From NCBI GenBank assembly GCA_015178975.1, contig WHVD01000088.1, forward strand, positions 124,001 to 188,000: a stretch of 64,000 nucleotides of DNA, read 5' to 3'. Shown piece after piece: positions 44,140-54,029 of this stretch (the first letter of the stretch is position 1; the number at the start of each line of letters is the position of its first letter). The notes under the pieces were generated by a model that saw nothing but the letters and a program-made list of their open reading frames with translations, did no database searches and was not told where the DNA came from. Both the position numbers and the translations under genes were made by a program. Source of the stretch: Hysterangium stoloniferum (Eukaryota > Basidiomycota > Agaricomycetes > Hysterangiales > Hysterangiaceae).

Positions 44140-45312
44140 CTATGCTAGTCCCAGTAGTTTTCGTAAGTATTCTACCTTTGGCTTAGCCAATGGTTTTGTC
44201 AATAAATCAGCAGGCATCTCTGAAGTAGGGAGATGAACAACTTTGATCTTCCCACTATCAACTTCCTGCCTTAACCAATATGTTTTCAAGTCCAGATGTT
44301 TCATACGGCCATGATGTTCAGGATCTCTGGCAACTGCAATAGAAGATTGGTTGTCAAGATACAAAGTGGATGCAGTCTTTTGAGGATATCCCAATTCCTC
44401 AAATAAGTTTCGCAACCATACTACTTCCTGACCAGCCGACACTCCTGCAATATACTCTGCTTCAGTAGTAGAGAGAGTTACAATAGTCTGGAGTTTGCTC
44501 TGCCAGCTAATGGCTCCAGTACCCATCTTAACCACATATGCACCAGTAGATTTTCCAGTTGACTTATCACCTCCATGGTCAGCATCTGAATAAGACACAA
44601 ACAATTCCTTGTCATTACTAGGGCTAAAGGTCAAGCCCAAGTCAAGGGTGCCTTTGAGATATCGAAAGAGATGTTGTACTGCTAGCCAATGAGCCTTTCC
44701 TGGATTGTGATTGAATCTGGCTAATACTCCAACAGTATAGGCAATGTCTGGACGAGTGGCAACAGCCAAATACATAAGAGAACCAACAGCATGGATGTAT
44801 GGAATGTCCTTCATGTATGCAATCTCTTCAGGAGACACTGGAGCCTGGTCTTTACTCAATTTTGAGTTAGGTATCATAGGTGTGCCAATGGGATTGCAGT
44901 CAGCAAGACCATAACGCTGTAACATGTCCAAGATGTATTGACGCTGTGATAGAGTAATAGTATGCTTTGTCCTATCTCTTTCAATGCCAACACCTAACAA
45001 GTAAGAAGTAGGACCAAGATCATGCAATTTGAAGTGGCTCTTTAGATCATCTTTGAGCTTCTTGATAGCCTCCTTGGATTTAGATGCAATAGTCATGTCA
45101 TCTACAAATACTGGTATAATGACTTTGACATCACCCTTTTGGAAGACCCAAATGCTATGATCGCATAGCACTTGTTTGAAACCCAAACTGAGCAGGACAG
45201 CATTCAACTTCTTATGCCAGATACGGGGTGACTGGCGTAAACCATATAGTCCTTTCAGAAGAAGTAAGAACTCATCACGAGCACCTTGGTGAAAACCTTC
45301 AGGCTGCTGCAA
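44140..45312 (-). pseudogene. Copia-C RT (C-terminal part) and RNase H
   Basis: This is the continuation of the polyprotein in another frame. The match picks up upstream of the first Met, at NGELEEEVYLQQPEGFHQGA (about 45285-45345). It contains the catalytic VFVDDM motif, LGDLGP-type RT thumb sequence, RNase H YSDADHGGD, the STTEAEY motif and KHLDLK, and ends LLGLA. With the preceding frame it accounts for all of pol except about ten residues around RT motif A. Translated alone it cannot form an active RT. Confidence 0.9.
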
Positions 45313-45331
45313 GTATACTTCCTCTTCAAGT

Positions 45332-48300
45332 TCACCATTGTTCCATGTCCTCCAGTGCAGCCAATGCTAGGACAGCACGCAAAGTGGCCCATTTGGCAGT
45401 AGGAGCAAAGGTATCAGTAAAGTCAAACCCTGGTCGCTGTGCATAGCCTTTTGCAACAAGACGAGCTTTGAACTTGTCAATTGACCCATCCTTCTTACGC
45501 TTGATGACAAACACCCAACGAGAGCCAATAGCTTTACGACCCTCAGGTAGTTTAGCAAGGCGAAAAGTGCCATTTTCAAGCAGGGATTGCATTTCTGCAT
45601 ATGCAGCGTCATACCACTTATCAGCATCAGGACTTTGTAAGGCCTCTTTGAGAGTTCTCAGTGCATCATCATGAGCACTGGCCTTGTAGGCAAACTCAAA
45701 GGCTTCATCCACACCAATGTAAAGATCTCCCTCACTGGTAGCTAGGGCTTCTTCCTCAGACTCAACTGAAGGAGGAGAATGTAGTGGAGAATCCTCTGCC
45801 TCATCACTGGACTCAACTACAGGAGTAGATTCTCTATAGTTGTGGATGTTAACAGGGTCAACTTGCTGGAAACGCTTAGGAGGAACTCTGTTTCTGGGTG
45901 GATTGCGACGTGGTTGAGGAGGAGGACTCGGTGAACGTTCAGAATGTTCAGAGGTAGAATCAGAATTGGAACTAGGACCAGGAGGCAAAGCATTATTCTG
46001 ACCATCTCCCACCTGATTTGGTTCCTGTGGAGCTCCCACCTGATTAGGCTGGGCTCCCACCTGAATAGACCTAGAGGGTCCAGGAATAAACAAATCAACA
46101 AATTGTGGAGTATCAGGAAGAACATCAGGAGCAGTAGGAGTAGAAGGTATGGCAGGTTTAGACAAGCCTGGTAAGACTCTCTCATCAAAGACAGCATTAT
46201 TACTGATAATAGTCTTCTTAGTCAAGGGATTGTAAAACATCCAACCCTTATAATCTGGAGGATATCCAATAAAGACACATTTCTGTGTATGAGAGCCAAG
46301 TCCAATACGTTGGTCCTTCTGTACATGCACATAAGCAGTACAGCCAAATACCCTAAGATGTGATACTTCTGGTTTCCTACTATGCCAGACAGTATAAGGC
46401 ACAGAATGCTTAAGAGCAGTGGTAGGTGAGCAGTTGCGTACATGAGTAATGGCAATGACAGCATGTCCCCAGAATGAGGGAGGGAGGTGGGATTCAGCCA
46501 TAATTGAAGTAGCCCCTTCTTCCAATGTTCTGTTGAAGCGTTCAGCAACCCCATTCTGATGTGGTTCATTCCGCACAGTATGCTGCCGGCTGATGCCAGC
46601 AGTGGAAAGAAAGGTATCAAATTCCTTAGACATATATTCTCCACCCTTGTCATCTCTGAATATCTTGATCGTCTGACCAAGTAAGTTCTCCACTTTAGCC
46701 TTATATTGCTTAAATGCTTGAAAGGCATCACTCTTATTTTTGAGTAATGCAATCGAAGCATAGCGTGAGGCATCATCAATGAAAGTGATCCAGTAGCGAA
46801 AACCTTCCACGGTTTGTGTAGGCAAGGGACCATGAACATCACTGTGAATGAGTGCAAGTGGTTTAGTATAGCGTGTTGTTGCTATTTTATTAATCACTCT
46901 GTTCTGTTTTCCAGCCAAACAAGGTTCACAAATAGGATCAGGAGACGTGTGAGAGTCAATCTTTATCCCACCAACCAAATCACCTTTGAGGAGCTTCTGG
47001 ATATCAGCATGATTGAGATGATTAAAGCGACGATGCCAAAGTGTGGAGTCCAAGGGACAGGTTGTAACAAGACCTGCATAATCCGTCATAGGTACCGTCA
47101 TTCCATCCAAATAGGCCTGGTTATGTTTATTGACTGTGGCAGTGAAACGCAAGACCTTTCTCAAATAGAAAGACATGGTGGAATGAAAGATAGAGACACG
47201 GAAATTCTTTTTCTTTGTCAAATACAAGACGGAGAGGAGGTTACTTGTGAGATGGGGAACATGGAGAACCCTCTCAAACTCTATTATTACATTTCCATTC
47301 CCTTTAGGCTTAAACCGCACTGCTCCTATCCCTGCAGACATAACAATTTGTCCATTTGCAACTTGGATAGGTGTTTGAAACGGTGTATAACTTGAAAACC
47401 AATGACGATGGGGAGTCATGTGCGAAGAAGCACCTGTGTCAGCAGTCCAGTCAGAACTAGCATTGACAAGGAGAGCACAAGATGGATCGGTAGAGTCAGG
47501 GATAGAAACACTTGCATTTCCAGCACTCTCTGGTTTCTTCTCCTCTGATACCTTGTCAGACGCATTGGCTTTGTCAGCCTTAGCAGCCTTTCTTTCTTTA
47601 TACTCCTTTTTCTTCTGCTCAACTCTGGCCTTTGCTTGTTTCTGTGCATTTACATACTCGTGACAACTATCTTGGGTGTGGCTGGAACCATTGCAGAATG
47701 TGCAAGGAACTTTACCAGAAGTGTTGGAAGTTTTTGACACAATCCTGTTCGCTGTCTCTAAACTCCTGGCAGACTGCAGACTCTCTTGTGATGCAAAGTG
47801 AGTTTTGACATCAGAGAATGTGATAGCAGTATTCATCATTAAAGATGAACTCCACACAGAGTCAGATTCAGGCAGAGAACGAAGTAAAGTGAGAGCAGCA
47901 AGCTCATCATCCAGCATGGCAAGAGTGTACCCCTTTGGACGCAAGTTCTGGACACGTGCGCAAACCTTGTCAACACGACTCATTAATGAAGTCAGAGATT
48001 CATCAGGTTCCTTCTGAATATTAAAGAGGTCATTATAGGCACTAAAACGAACTGCAGGGAGTTGTTTATTATGTGCCTTTTCAATTTTAGACCACATATC
48101 ATCAGGACCGTCATCAATGTCAACATGGGTGCGCTGTGTAGGTCCAAGAGAGCGCCATATGATACCAGCTGCTTTATTGGAGCGTTCCAACCAGGCAGAC
48201 TGTAAACTAGTATCACTAGGTTGTTTTTCTTTGCCAGTGGCAATAGAGAGACAGTTCTCCATACGCAAAAGACCAATTACGTCATGTCTCCAATCCTCAT

Positions 48301-48352
48301 AATTATTTTCTCCCAATATGACACTACGTTTGTAAGTATCACTGGATGCCAT
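45332..48352 (-). CDS. Copia-C Gag-protease-integrase-RT (N-terminal part)
   Basis: The frame of 1006 codons starts MASSDTYKRSVILGENNYED, a typical copia Gag start. It has a CX2CX4HX4C knuckle at 217-230, a protease with canonical DTGA at 305-308, HHCC zinc site H440/H445/C475/C478, and integrase D505, D567, E604. A Pro/Ser-rich linker follows, then the first part of RT (ARLVAKGYAQRPGFDF). The frame ends in LAALEDMEQW at 45332, just before where RT motif A (the D-[VI]-x-x-A-[FY]-L segment with the first catalytic Asp) should appear. Gag, protease and integrase look intact, so this copy could still supply particles or integrase even though RT is broken. Confidence 0.93.
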   Translation of the reverse strand: MASSDTYKRSVILGENNYEDWRHDVIGLLRMENCLSIATGKEKQPSDTSLQSAWLERSNKAAGIIWRSLGPTQRTHVDIDDGPDDMWSKIEKAHNKQLPAVRFSAYNDLFNIQKEPDESLTSLMSRVDKVCARVQNLRPKGYTLAMLDDELAALTLLRSLPESDSVWSSSLMMNTAITFSDVKTHFASQESLQSARSLETANRIVSKTSNTSGKVPCTFCNGSSHTQDSCHEYVNAQKQAKARVEQKKKEYKERKAAKADKANASDKVSEEKKPESAGNASVSIPDSTDPSCALLVNASSDWTADTGASSHMTPHRHWFSSYTPFQTPIQVANGQIVMSAGIGAVRFKPKGNGNVIIEFERVLHVPHLTSNLLSVLYLTKKKNFRVSIFHSTMSFYLRKVLRFTATVNKHNQAYLDGMTVPMTDYAGLVTTCPLDSTLWHRRFNHLNHADIQKLLKGDLVGGIKIDSHTSPDPICEPCLAGKQNRVINKIATTRYTKPLALIHSDVHGPLPTQTVEGFRYWITFIDDASRYASIALLKNKSDAFQAFKQYKAKVENLLGQTIKIFRDDKGGEYMSKEFDTFLSTAGISRQHTVRNEPHQNGVAERFNRTLEEGATSIMAESHLPPSFWGHAVIAITHVRNCSPTTALKHSVPYTVWHSRKPEVSHLRVFGCTAYVHVQKDQRIGLGSHTQKCVFIGYPPDYKGWMFYNPLTKKTIISNNAVFDERVLPGLSKPAIPSTPTAPDVLPDTPQFVDLFIPGPSRSIQVGAQPNQVGAPQEPNQVGDGQNNALPPGPSSNSDSTSEHSERSPSPPPQPRRNPPRNRVPPKRFQQVDPVNIHNYRESTPVVESSDEAEDSPLHSPPSVESEEEALATSEGDLYIGVDEAFEFAYKASAHDDALRTLKEALQSPDADKWYDAAYAEMQSLLENGTFRLAKLPEGRKAIGSRWVFVIKRKKDGSIDKFKARLVAKGYAQRPGFDFTDTFAPTAKWATLRAVLALAALEDMEQW

Positions 48353-48942
48353 GACACGTCAATATCCACCAAGAATTTAACTTAAAAAGAACTAAGTAAT
48401 TGGACAAGCAGTTGTAACACCGCCTTGCTCAACAGGGTTACCGTGATATTGCAAGGAAGGTAAAAACAAAGGCCCACTGAAGAGCACAATGCCAACAGTT
48501 CAAGTTCAATATATCTAAAAGACCGTGTTAAAAGGTAAAATGACGTGGCACAGACCCAGATGATACTGTGGAGTGCTTGAGGTATGAGGGAAGAGTGTGA
48601 CTGGAGAGAGAGAGGTGACAGGGTGTGACAGGGTGAGTCACAAGGGTGATAAAAATGAAGTTGCCCAAAAAAGTGAAATTGAGCGACGACAAGCGATTTT
48701 GAGCGTGGGAATATATTTCCTTTTATGGACACGGGCGCCTAAATGGGCGAAAAATGCGCACAATCGCAGGTATGAGATGTGAGTCCAAAAAGCAACCAAA
48801 TCAGGCCAAAATCCAAGGAGATATAACCAAAATAAAATCCAAACGCAATGTAGAGTGTTTTGGACAAGTAGAAGTTGACAGAAAAGATGTGCAAAGTGAT
48901 GGATTGCGCAGATGACAACTGGATGTACCGGCTTAGAAGCTG

Positions 48943-48954
48943 GGGCCCATAACC
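48943..48954 (-). promoter_or_regulatory. Copia-C primer-binding site (tRNA-iMet internal)
   Basis: The plus strand reads gggcccataacc adjacent to the 5' LTR. It is the same 12-mer as in copia-A and copia-B, complementary to the anticodon region of initiator tRNA-Met. Confidence 0.85.
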
Positions 48955-49259
48955 TATTGAAACAGTTGAATAACTCTTGACAAACACCCTGTGAGTGTGA
49001 GGAAAGTAAACACTAAATGTATTCAACTGTGAAATAACTACATACCTGTGAGTGTGAGGAAAGTAAACACTAAGGAGACTTTCCCACACCCACAGCGGAG
49101 TATGCTACAGGGTGCTTACCTAAGCACCTACACATCAGTTACCTTACTAGGTAACTCACTCAATACTGCACCTACAGTGCTGAGAAAAATACTACAAATA
49201 TCAGAAAAATACAGGGAACGTCATAGACTATGTAAGAGCTGTAATATCATACTCTAACA
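48955..49259 (-). repeat. Copia-C 5' LTR
   Basis: This 305-bp copy has the same internal repeats and hairpins as the 3' LTR and differs at one position. It borders the primer-binding site at 48943-48954. Confidence 0.94.
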
Positions 49260-49264
49260 GGTCG

Positions 49265-50220
49265 TGAACCTTGCCTTTCAATTGCGTAAATTCACATGTT
49301 TTGAAGCTACGGCTGGTTTCTCACTGAACGCTTACATTCATGCTACTGCACGGAGAATGCCGTGAACTTTATTTCCTGAGCAGCTAGCGATGACCCAGAA
49401 CTGGACTTAACAATTGTTGGAATATGAGCGTTACATAAGTTCGTAACACACTTTCCTTTTGTTCTTGGTTCTTTGTTTCTTTACTCCCATTGTTCAATCC
49501 TTTTTTGTTGCCCCATTTGAGATTCTATTGTTTAGCAGACATATATAAGTAGCCTAGTGTTCATGTATCTACTCATTCGTTTGCCTAATCTTACTACAAG
49601 ATATACGCACAAACGGAATTTATATACTGCTCTTATAGTTCATTCGGAGCTTCTATATTTTATTTCAACACCAATATCTTCAAAGAGCGGTTATTCAAGA
49701 AGCAACTCCAATGTAGCTGAGTGCCTTGCACTGGTATGTTGCATACATAACACTGACCGTAGGATTTCCGTGGGATGTAGAGCTGGTGCAGAATGGTATA
49801 TGGGTACACACTTGGTATAGGCAGCTTTACCACGGTTACAACTCAACTCCACAAATATGTACCAAGTCGGTGCAGAAAAACACGTGGCATCAGCATATAT
49901 AATGATTTCTGTATGAATACATTGAGTTGCCACAGATGAAGATAGTAGATGGAACTTGATGATAGAACATAGAAGACGGCAGCGTACGCCTGAAGTGATA
50001 GCAATTCATTATCAGAAGGGGAAATTTTGGCATAAATGAGTGTCCTCATCAAGTTTATGAATTATCTGGTAACTGCGAACCTAATTCATAATTGCGTAAG
50101 CTATTATGTTCGGGACGCACAGACTGGTTAGAGCTGCAATTATACTACATATACTGCACCGAGAATGCTGTTAGTATAATTTCTTGAGCAGCTAAGAGTA
50201 CCCCAGCACTGGGACTTGCC
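49265..50220 (+). repeat. Upstream modules between copia-C and D5
   Basis: This is the right half of the interrupted module (49265-49400), followed by about 230 bp not found in the other copies (49420-49660, with 'attcgtttgcctaatcttac'), then N (49765-50095) and M (50095-50220) modules. No coding capacity was identified. Confidence 0.5.
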
Positions 50221-50230
50221 AAAATCTCAC

Positions 50231-50882
50231 GTGGCATCCGTGGCAGATATTCAAGCAGCAACTGTAGAGTAACTACCTTGGGCCATTTCATCGCACATGA
50301 CACTGACCGTGGGTTTCCAGCCAGCTTTGGGTTTCCAGCGATTTCGCAACACTAGGTCTGTCTACATGGAGTCGCAGTTGTTTACCAAACTATAGATGGG
50401 CATCTCAGTTTTATTTAGTTATGATACAATCTTGACTCTTCCAGCGGAAATCCAGTTCGTATGGAAGAATAGGATGAGACTAGCATCTGTTCTGTACATC
50501 ATCACCCGATATTCACACATAATTAAGTTTGTATTTTCTGTCGCCATCGATTTAGAAGGTGGAACGTTAGAGGTGCGTGGTGGGGTGGTCTGAGAATGTC
50601 CCTTGACTTACAGCAGTTGATAGTGTGTGGTACCATTTGACCCTCAGGTTAATTGTTTACTGATTAGCCATAGGGCATGTAATGCACTAATCCACACCTA
50701 TAGTGCTGTGGAAACTTTAGGGATTCTTAGTGCACACGGTGATTAATCTATTTATCATTTACTTTCTCAAATAACTCAACCAAGAGGGATGTCAGGGGTA
50801 TTACTTGCAAGGATTTACGCTATAAGCAGGGCTAACAAATATCTCTTAACTCCAATCTTGTTCACATATCTTGGAGAAGTCT
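50231..50882 (+). pseudogene. D5: truncated DUF6533-type gene copy
   Basis: The first-exon start codon is changed (cacGTGGCATCC in place of cacATGGCATCC). The DUF6533 exon is recognisable (FSYDTILTLPAEIQFVWKNR, ASVLYIITRYS). So is the start of the RVYAI exon (SGVLLARIYAISRANKYLLT). The gene is cut at 50882 ('cttggagaagtct') where upstream-module sequence beginning 'cgactgagggaattcgg' takes over. The C-terminal exons are absent. This is a clear pseudogene. Confidence 0.7.
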
Positions 50883-52020
50883 CGACTGAGGGAATTCGGG
50901 TACTTAGCCAGCAGCCCCGGATAGGCAACCTAATTAGGCTAGCGGAGCTTGACTTGAGCCGACTTGAGCCAATCCCCTTTTGTTGCAAGTACATGCATAG
51001 CCGCTCTCACATGGCACTGAGGCTCAAAATTCTCAGTCTCAGAATACCCTCTGAAATTTGGGAGAAAATATGGAATATTCCCTGTCTTTGATATTCCTAA
51101 TAGGCTCAAGCTGGCCCTGTGCTGAACGCTTGTGCTCATTGTCCTGTTCATCCCCCGATTTCTTGCAAACTCAAGAATGTTCAAATTTCTGAAAATGTGC
51201 AGGAAATTTTACATATTCTGAAAGGTTCCCCGGGTCCCTTCTAAATTGAACTATGTAATGGTTTCTTGGCATTCTGAGTGCCAGGATATGGTGGACCGCC
51301 AGTCATGCTCGTCAACCTTGCCTTTCAATTGCGTAAGTTCACATTTTTTGAAGCTACGGCTGGCTTCTCACTGAACGCTTACAATCATACTACCTATACT
51401 GCACCGAGAATTCTGTGGACTTTATTTTCTGAGCAGCTAGCGATGACCCAGCACTGGACTTGCCAATATCTCCAAAGAGCGGTTATTCAAGAAACAACTC
51501 CAATGTAGCTGAGTGCCTTGCACTGGTATGTTGCATAGATGACACTGACCGTAGGATTTCCGTGGGATGTAGACCTGATGCAGAATGGTATATGGGTATA
51601 CACTTGGTATAGGCAGCTTTACCACGGTTACAACTCAACTCCACAAATATGTACCAAGTCGGTACAGCAAAAACACGTGGCATCAGCATATATAATGATT
51701 TCTGTCACTGATTTGCCACAGATGGAAGATGGAAGATGGAACTTGATGATAGAACATAAGAGATGGCGGTGTAAGCCTGAAGTGATAGCAATTCGTTATC
51801 AGAAGGAAAGATTTTGGCACTCAAATGAGTGCCCTCATCAAGTTTATGAATTATCTGGTAGCTGCGAACCTTTGCCTCTAATCCATAATTGCGTAAGCTA
51901 TTATATTCAGGACCCACAGACTGGCTAGAGCTGCAATTATACTACATATACTGCGCCGAGAATGCTGTTAGTTTAATTTCTTGAGCAGCTAAGAGTATCC
52001 CAGCACCGGAACTTGCCAAA
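50883..52020 (+). repeat. Upstream modules before D6
   Basis: This is the third copy of the 'ctgagggaattcgggtactt' module (50886-51310), followed by M (51330-51545), N (51545-51890) and M again (51890-52020). The order matches that ahead of D4, so D4 and D6 share a more recent common unit than either does with D1-D3. Confidence 0.55.
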
Positions 52021-52027
52021 ATCTCAC

Positions 52028-53792
52028 ATGGCATCCGTGGCAGAGATTCAAGCAGCAACTGTAGAGTAACTACCTTAGGCCATTTCATCGCACACAACAC
52101 TGGAATTTTGAAGTTGGGTGGCAGAATCTGGTGTTTGTCTGCTGAAAGTTGATATTGCTCTTGGGCCAACTTTATTGCAGTCTGGAGTTCCTCGTGGAGC
52201 TCGTGGAGGTCCATGGTGAACTCTTGAGTGTGGGCAGAGGTGAGATTTCATTCTGGATGTAATGTAATATTTGGATTATATCCTTTATTTGCAAAGAACA
52301 GGGAAACTGTGATGTATTAGCCTTATTTTAATACTATCTTCTGAAAAAGGAGTCCAGTGCTCTATCAAAATGTGCAAATACTCAATTCACTGCAAGGTAA
52401 AATAATTTAAGTATTTGATATTAATCAGTGGCAGCCTAAATAGACTTAGAACCCCTGAAGTCAAGAGTTTACTTGAATATATGCACCCTACTTCGCAAAG
52501 AAGGTTTTGAGAGCTGCTTGTGCAAGCTTGTTCTTTTTCTGTGAAAATATATACTTAAAATATGAATAACAATTCACTGATTCAGAATCTAGACTCAACT
52601 TCAATTCTAGCTAGTTTATATATATATTATACTATTTATCAAACAGTAAAAATATTTATAAACAGGTCAAAATATTAGATATAGAATAAAACACTATTTG
52701 GCTAATATATGCTTTATTTACACTAACCTACAGGGTCTACTGTGATACTAACTTATCAGGACCTTAATGTAGTCTTAAGCATCTTGCAAGGATATTCTCA
52801 GTATTTATTGATGCTCAAACACTTTAGATATTATGTGAATATGCTTTACTGATTCCCGTAGATTTCCAGTAAGCTTTGGACTTACAGCGATTTGGCAACA
52901 CTAGGTCTGTCTACACGAACTCGCAGTTGTTTGCCACACTATATAGACAGGTATCTCAGTTGTGTTTAGTTATGATACAATCTTGACTCTTCCAGCGGAA
53001 ATCCAGTTCGTATGGAAGAGTAGGATGAGACTAGCATCTGTGCTGTACATCATCGCCCGATATTTGTCCCTACTTGAGCTTATATTTTCTGTCGGCATTG
53101 ATTTAGGAGATGAACCGTTAGAGGTGCGTGATGGGATGGGCCTGAAAATGTCCCTTGACTTACAGCAGTTGATAGTGTGTGGTTTGAGTGCAGGTGTTCT
53201 CCGATTTGGGTCAGTGCTATATTAACGTGACATCAGTCAATGAAAATTTTATTTTGATTGTTTAGCATAATTTTCATATGGAATTTACAAATCCTAATTA
53301 CAAACAAGGTTTGGGATAACCGCACCTTTCCCCCTTTTAACTGATACTCCTACATTTCTTCTAAGTTTGTCTCAGTGAAGACCATTTGTCCTGAGATTTC
53401 AATACCGCACTCATCTCATATCCAATATAGGCCCCATTTAGTGACTTCGGTGTAAACTTCGAACGTTGGCAAGTATTTTTCGCACACATTTCGCCTAACT
53501 TCTTAATCTCAACTGCAGCATATCCATCCTTCTCGTTTGCCGCTTCTTTCTCGATCTGCGAGAATTAAACTCATCATGTAACACAATCAATACGACGAAC
53601 AATCTCGTGGTCACTACTATTCGAGGGGCGGCACGCAGTATTGGAAATTATTTGATTGAGGACCTCGGAGATGCAAACTATACAGGAGATTTTATTTGGG
53701 GGGCACATTGTGAAGGAGAACTCCCCGTCCGTTCCCCAGAGGGGTGTGAGGAAACTTCTAGAGGGAGAGTTGAAGGCCTTGGTGCACAGTAA
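52028..53792 (+). pseudogene. D6: DUF6533-type gene copy with intron insertion and internal deletion
   Basis: The first exon MASVAEIQAAT is intact. The following intron is expanded by a foreign insertion (52103 to about 52855). The DUF6533 exon (SYDTILTLPAEIQFVWKSRM) follows. At about 53180 the sequence jumps from 'agtgtgtggt' directly to 'caggtgttctccgattt', deleting the RVYAI and next membrane exons. The C-terminal exon (IEDLGDANYTGDFIWG to the stop at 53790) remains. The copy cannot encode a full protein. Confidence 0.65.
52103..52855 (-). mobile_element. Ty3/gypsy fragment inserted in the D6 intron
   Basis: At the left edge the minus strand encodes MDLHELHEELQTAIKLAQEQ...PPNFKI. This resembles the segment just after the integrase core of basidiomycete Ty3/gypsy (chromoviral) polyproteins, before the usual 'VGDxV' motif. 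The rest, 52260-52850, is AT-rich with no further coding match. The word 'actg' occurs at both edges and may be a short target-site duplication. Other D copies have no such insertion at this place. Confidence 0.55.
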
Positions 53793-53889
53793 TGCAAGGG
53801 TGTTATGTGTCGAATACTATGGGCGCAGTTAAAAATATTTATGACAGTCGAATCAGTACGATAAAAGCCACAAAAGGTCATTGCGAAGC

Positions 53890-54025
53890 TGTGCGGTCCT
53901 CTTTGAATGCTGCTCCAAATTCTTCGCAAGCTCGTTCCTCCCTGAGTGCTCCCTTAAATTCTTTGCAATGTCGGTGTTCTTCTCTGAATGCTTCCTCAAA
54001 ATTTGGGCAAGCTTGATACTTCTTT
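53890..54025 (-). repeat. 42-bp minisatellite, third array, inverted
   Basis: Three units are present in opposite orientation to the arrays at 17400 and 26222. The minus strand reads ACPNFEEAFREEHRHCKEFK then GALREERACEEFGAAFKEDR. The units here are cleaner, without stops, and match the middle units of array 1. Confidence 0.75.
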
Positions 54026-54029
54026 CGGG

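Larger units (their letters stand above)
43814..49259 (-). mobile_element. Copia-C: Ty1/copia LTR retrotransposon with defective RT
   Basis: The element is 5446 bp in minus orientation. It has 305-bp LTRs differing at one base I found (tgagaaaag against tgaggaaag) and the 5-bp TSD GGTCG at 43809-43813 and 49260-49264. In element orientation the ends are TGTTA...CAATA, so TG...TA. Primer-binding site and polypurine tract are in place. The coding region is split into two frames by a small deletion inside RT. The near-identical LTRs show that the copy integrated recently in spite of that defect, or lost function after integration. Confidence 0.96.

Noticed and set aside
45312..45332. Programmed ribosomal frameshift joining the two copia-C frames
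   Set aside because: A frameshift alone would not replace the missing segment of about ten codons with the RT catalytic Asp. A deletion explains both the gap and the frame change.
43907..49257. Identical 69-codon open frames in both copia-C LTRs (43907-44116 and 49048-49257)
   Set aside because: They are simply the two LTR copies. The frame overlaps the LTR repeats and has no domain or start context.
13385..53792. Helitron origin for the shuffled gene fragments
   Set aside because: I looked for constant TC...CTRR ends with a 3' hairpin at block edges and found none. Block edges differ between copies.
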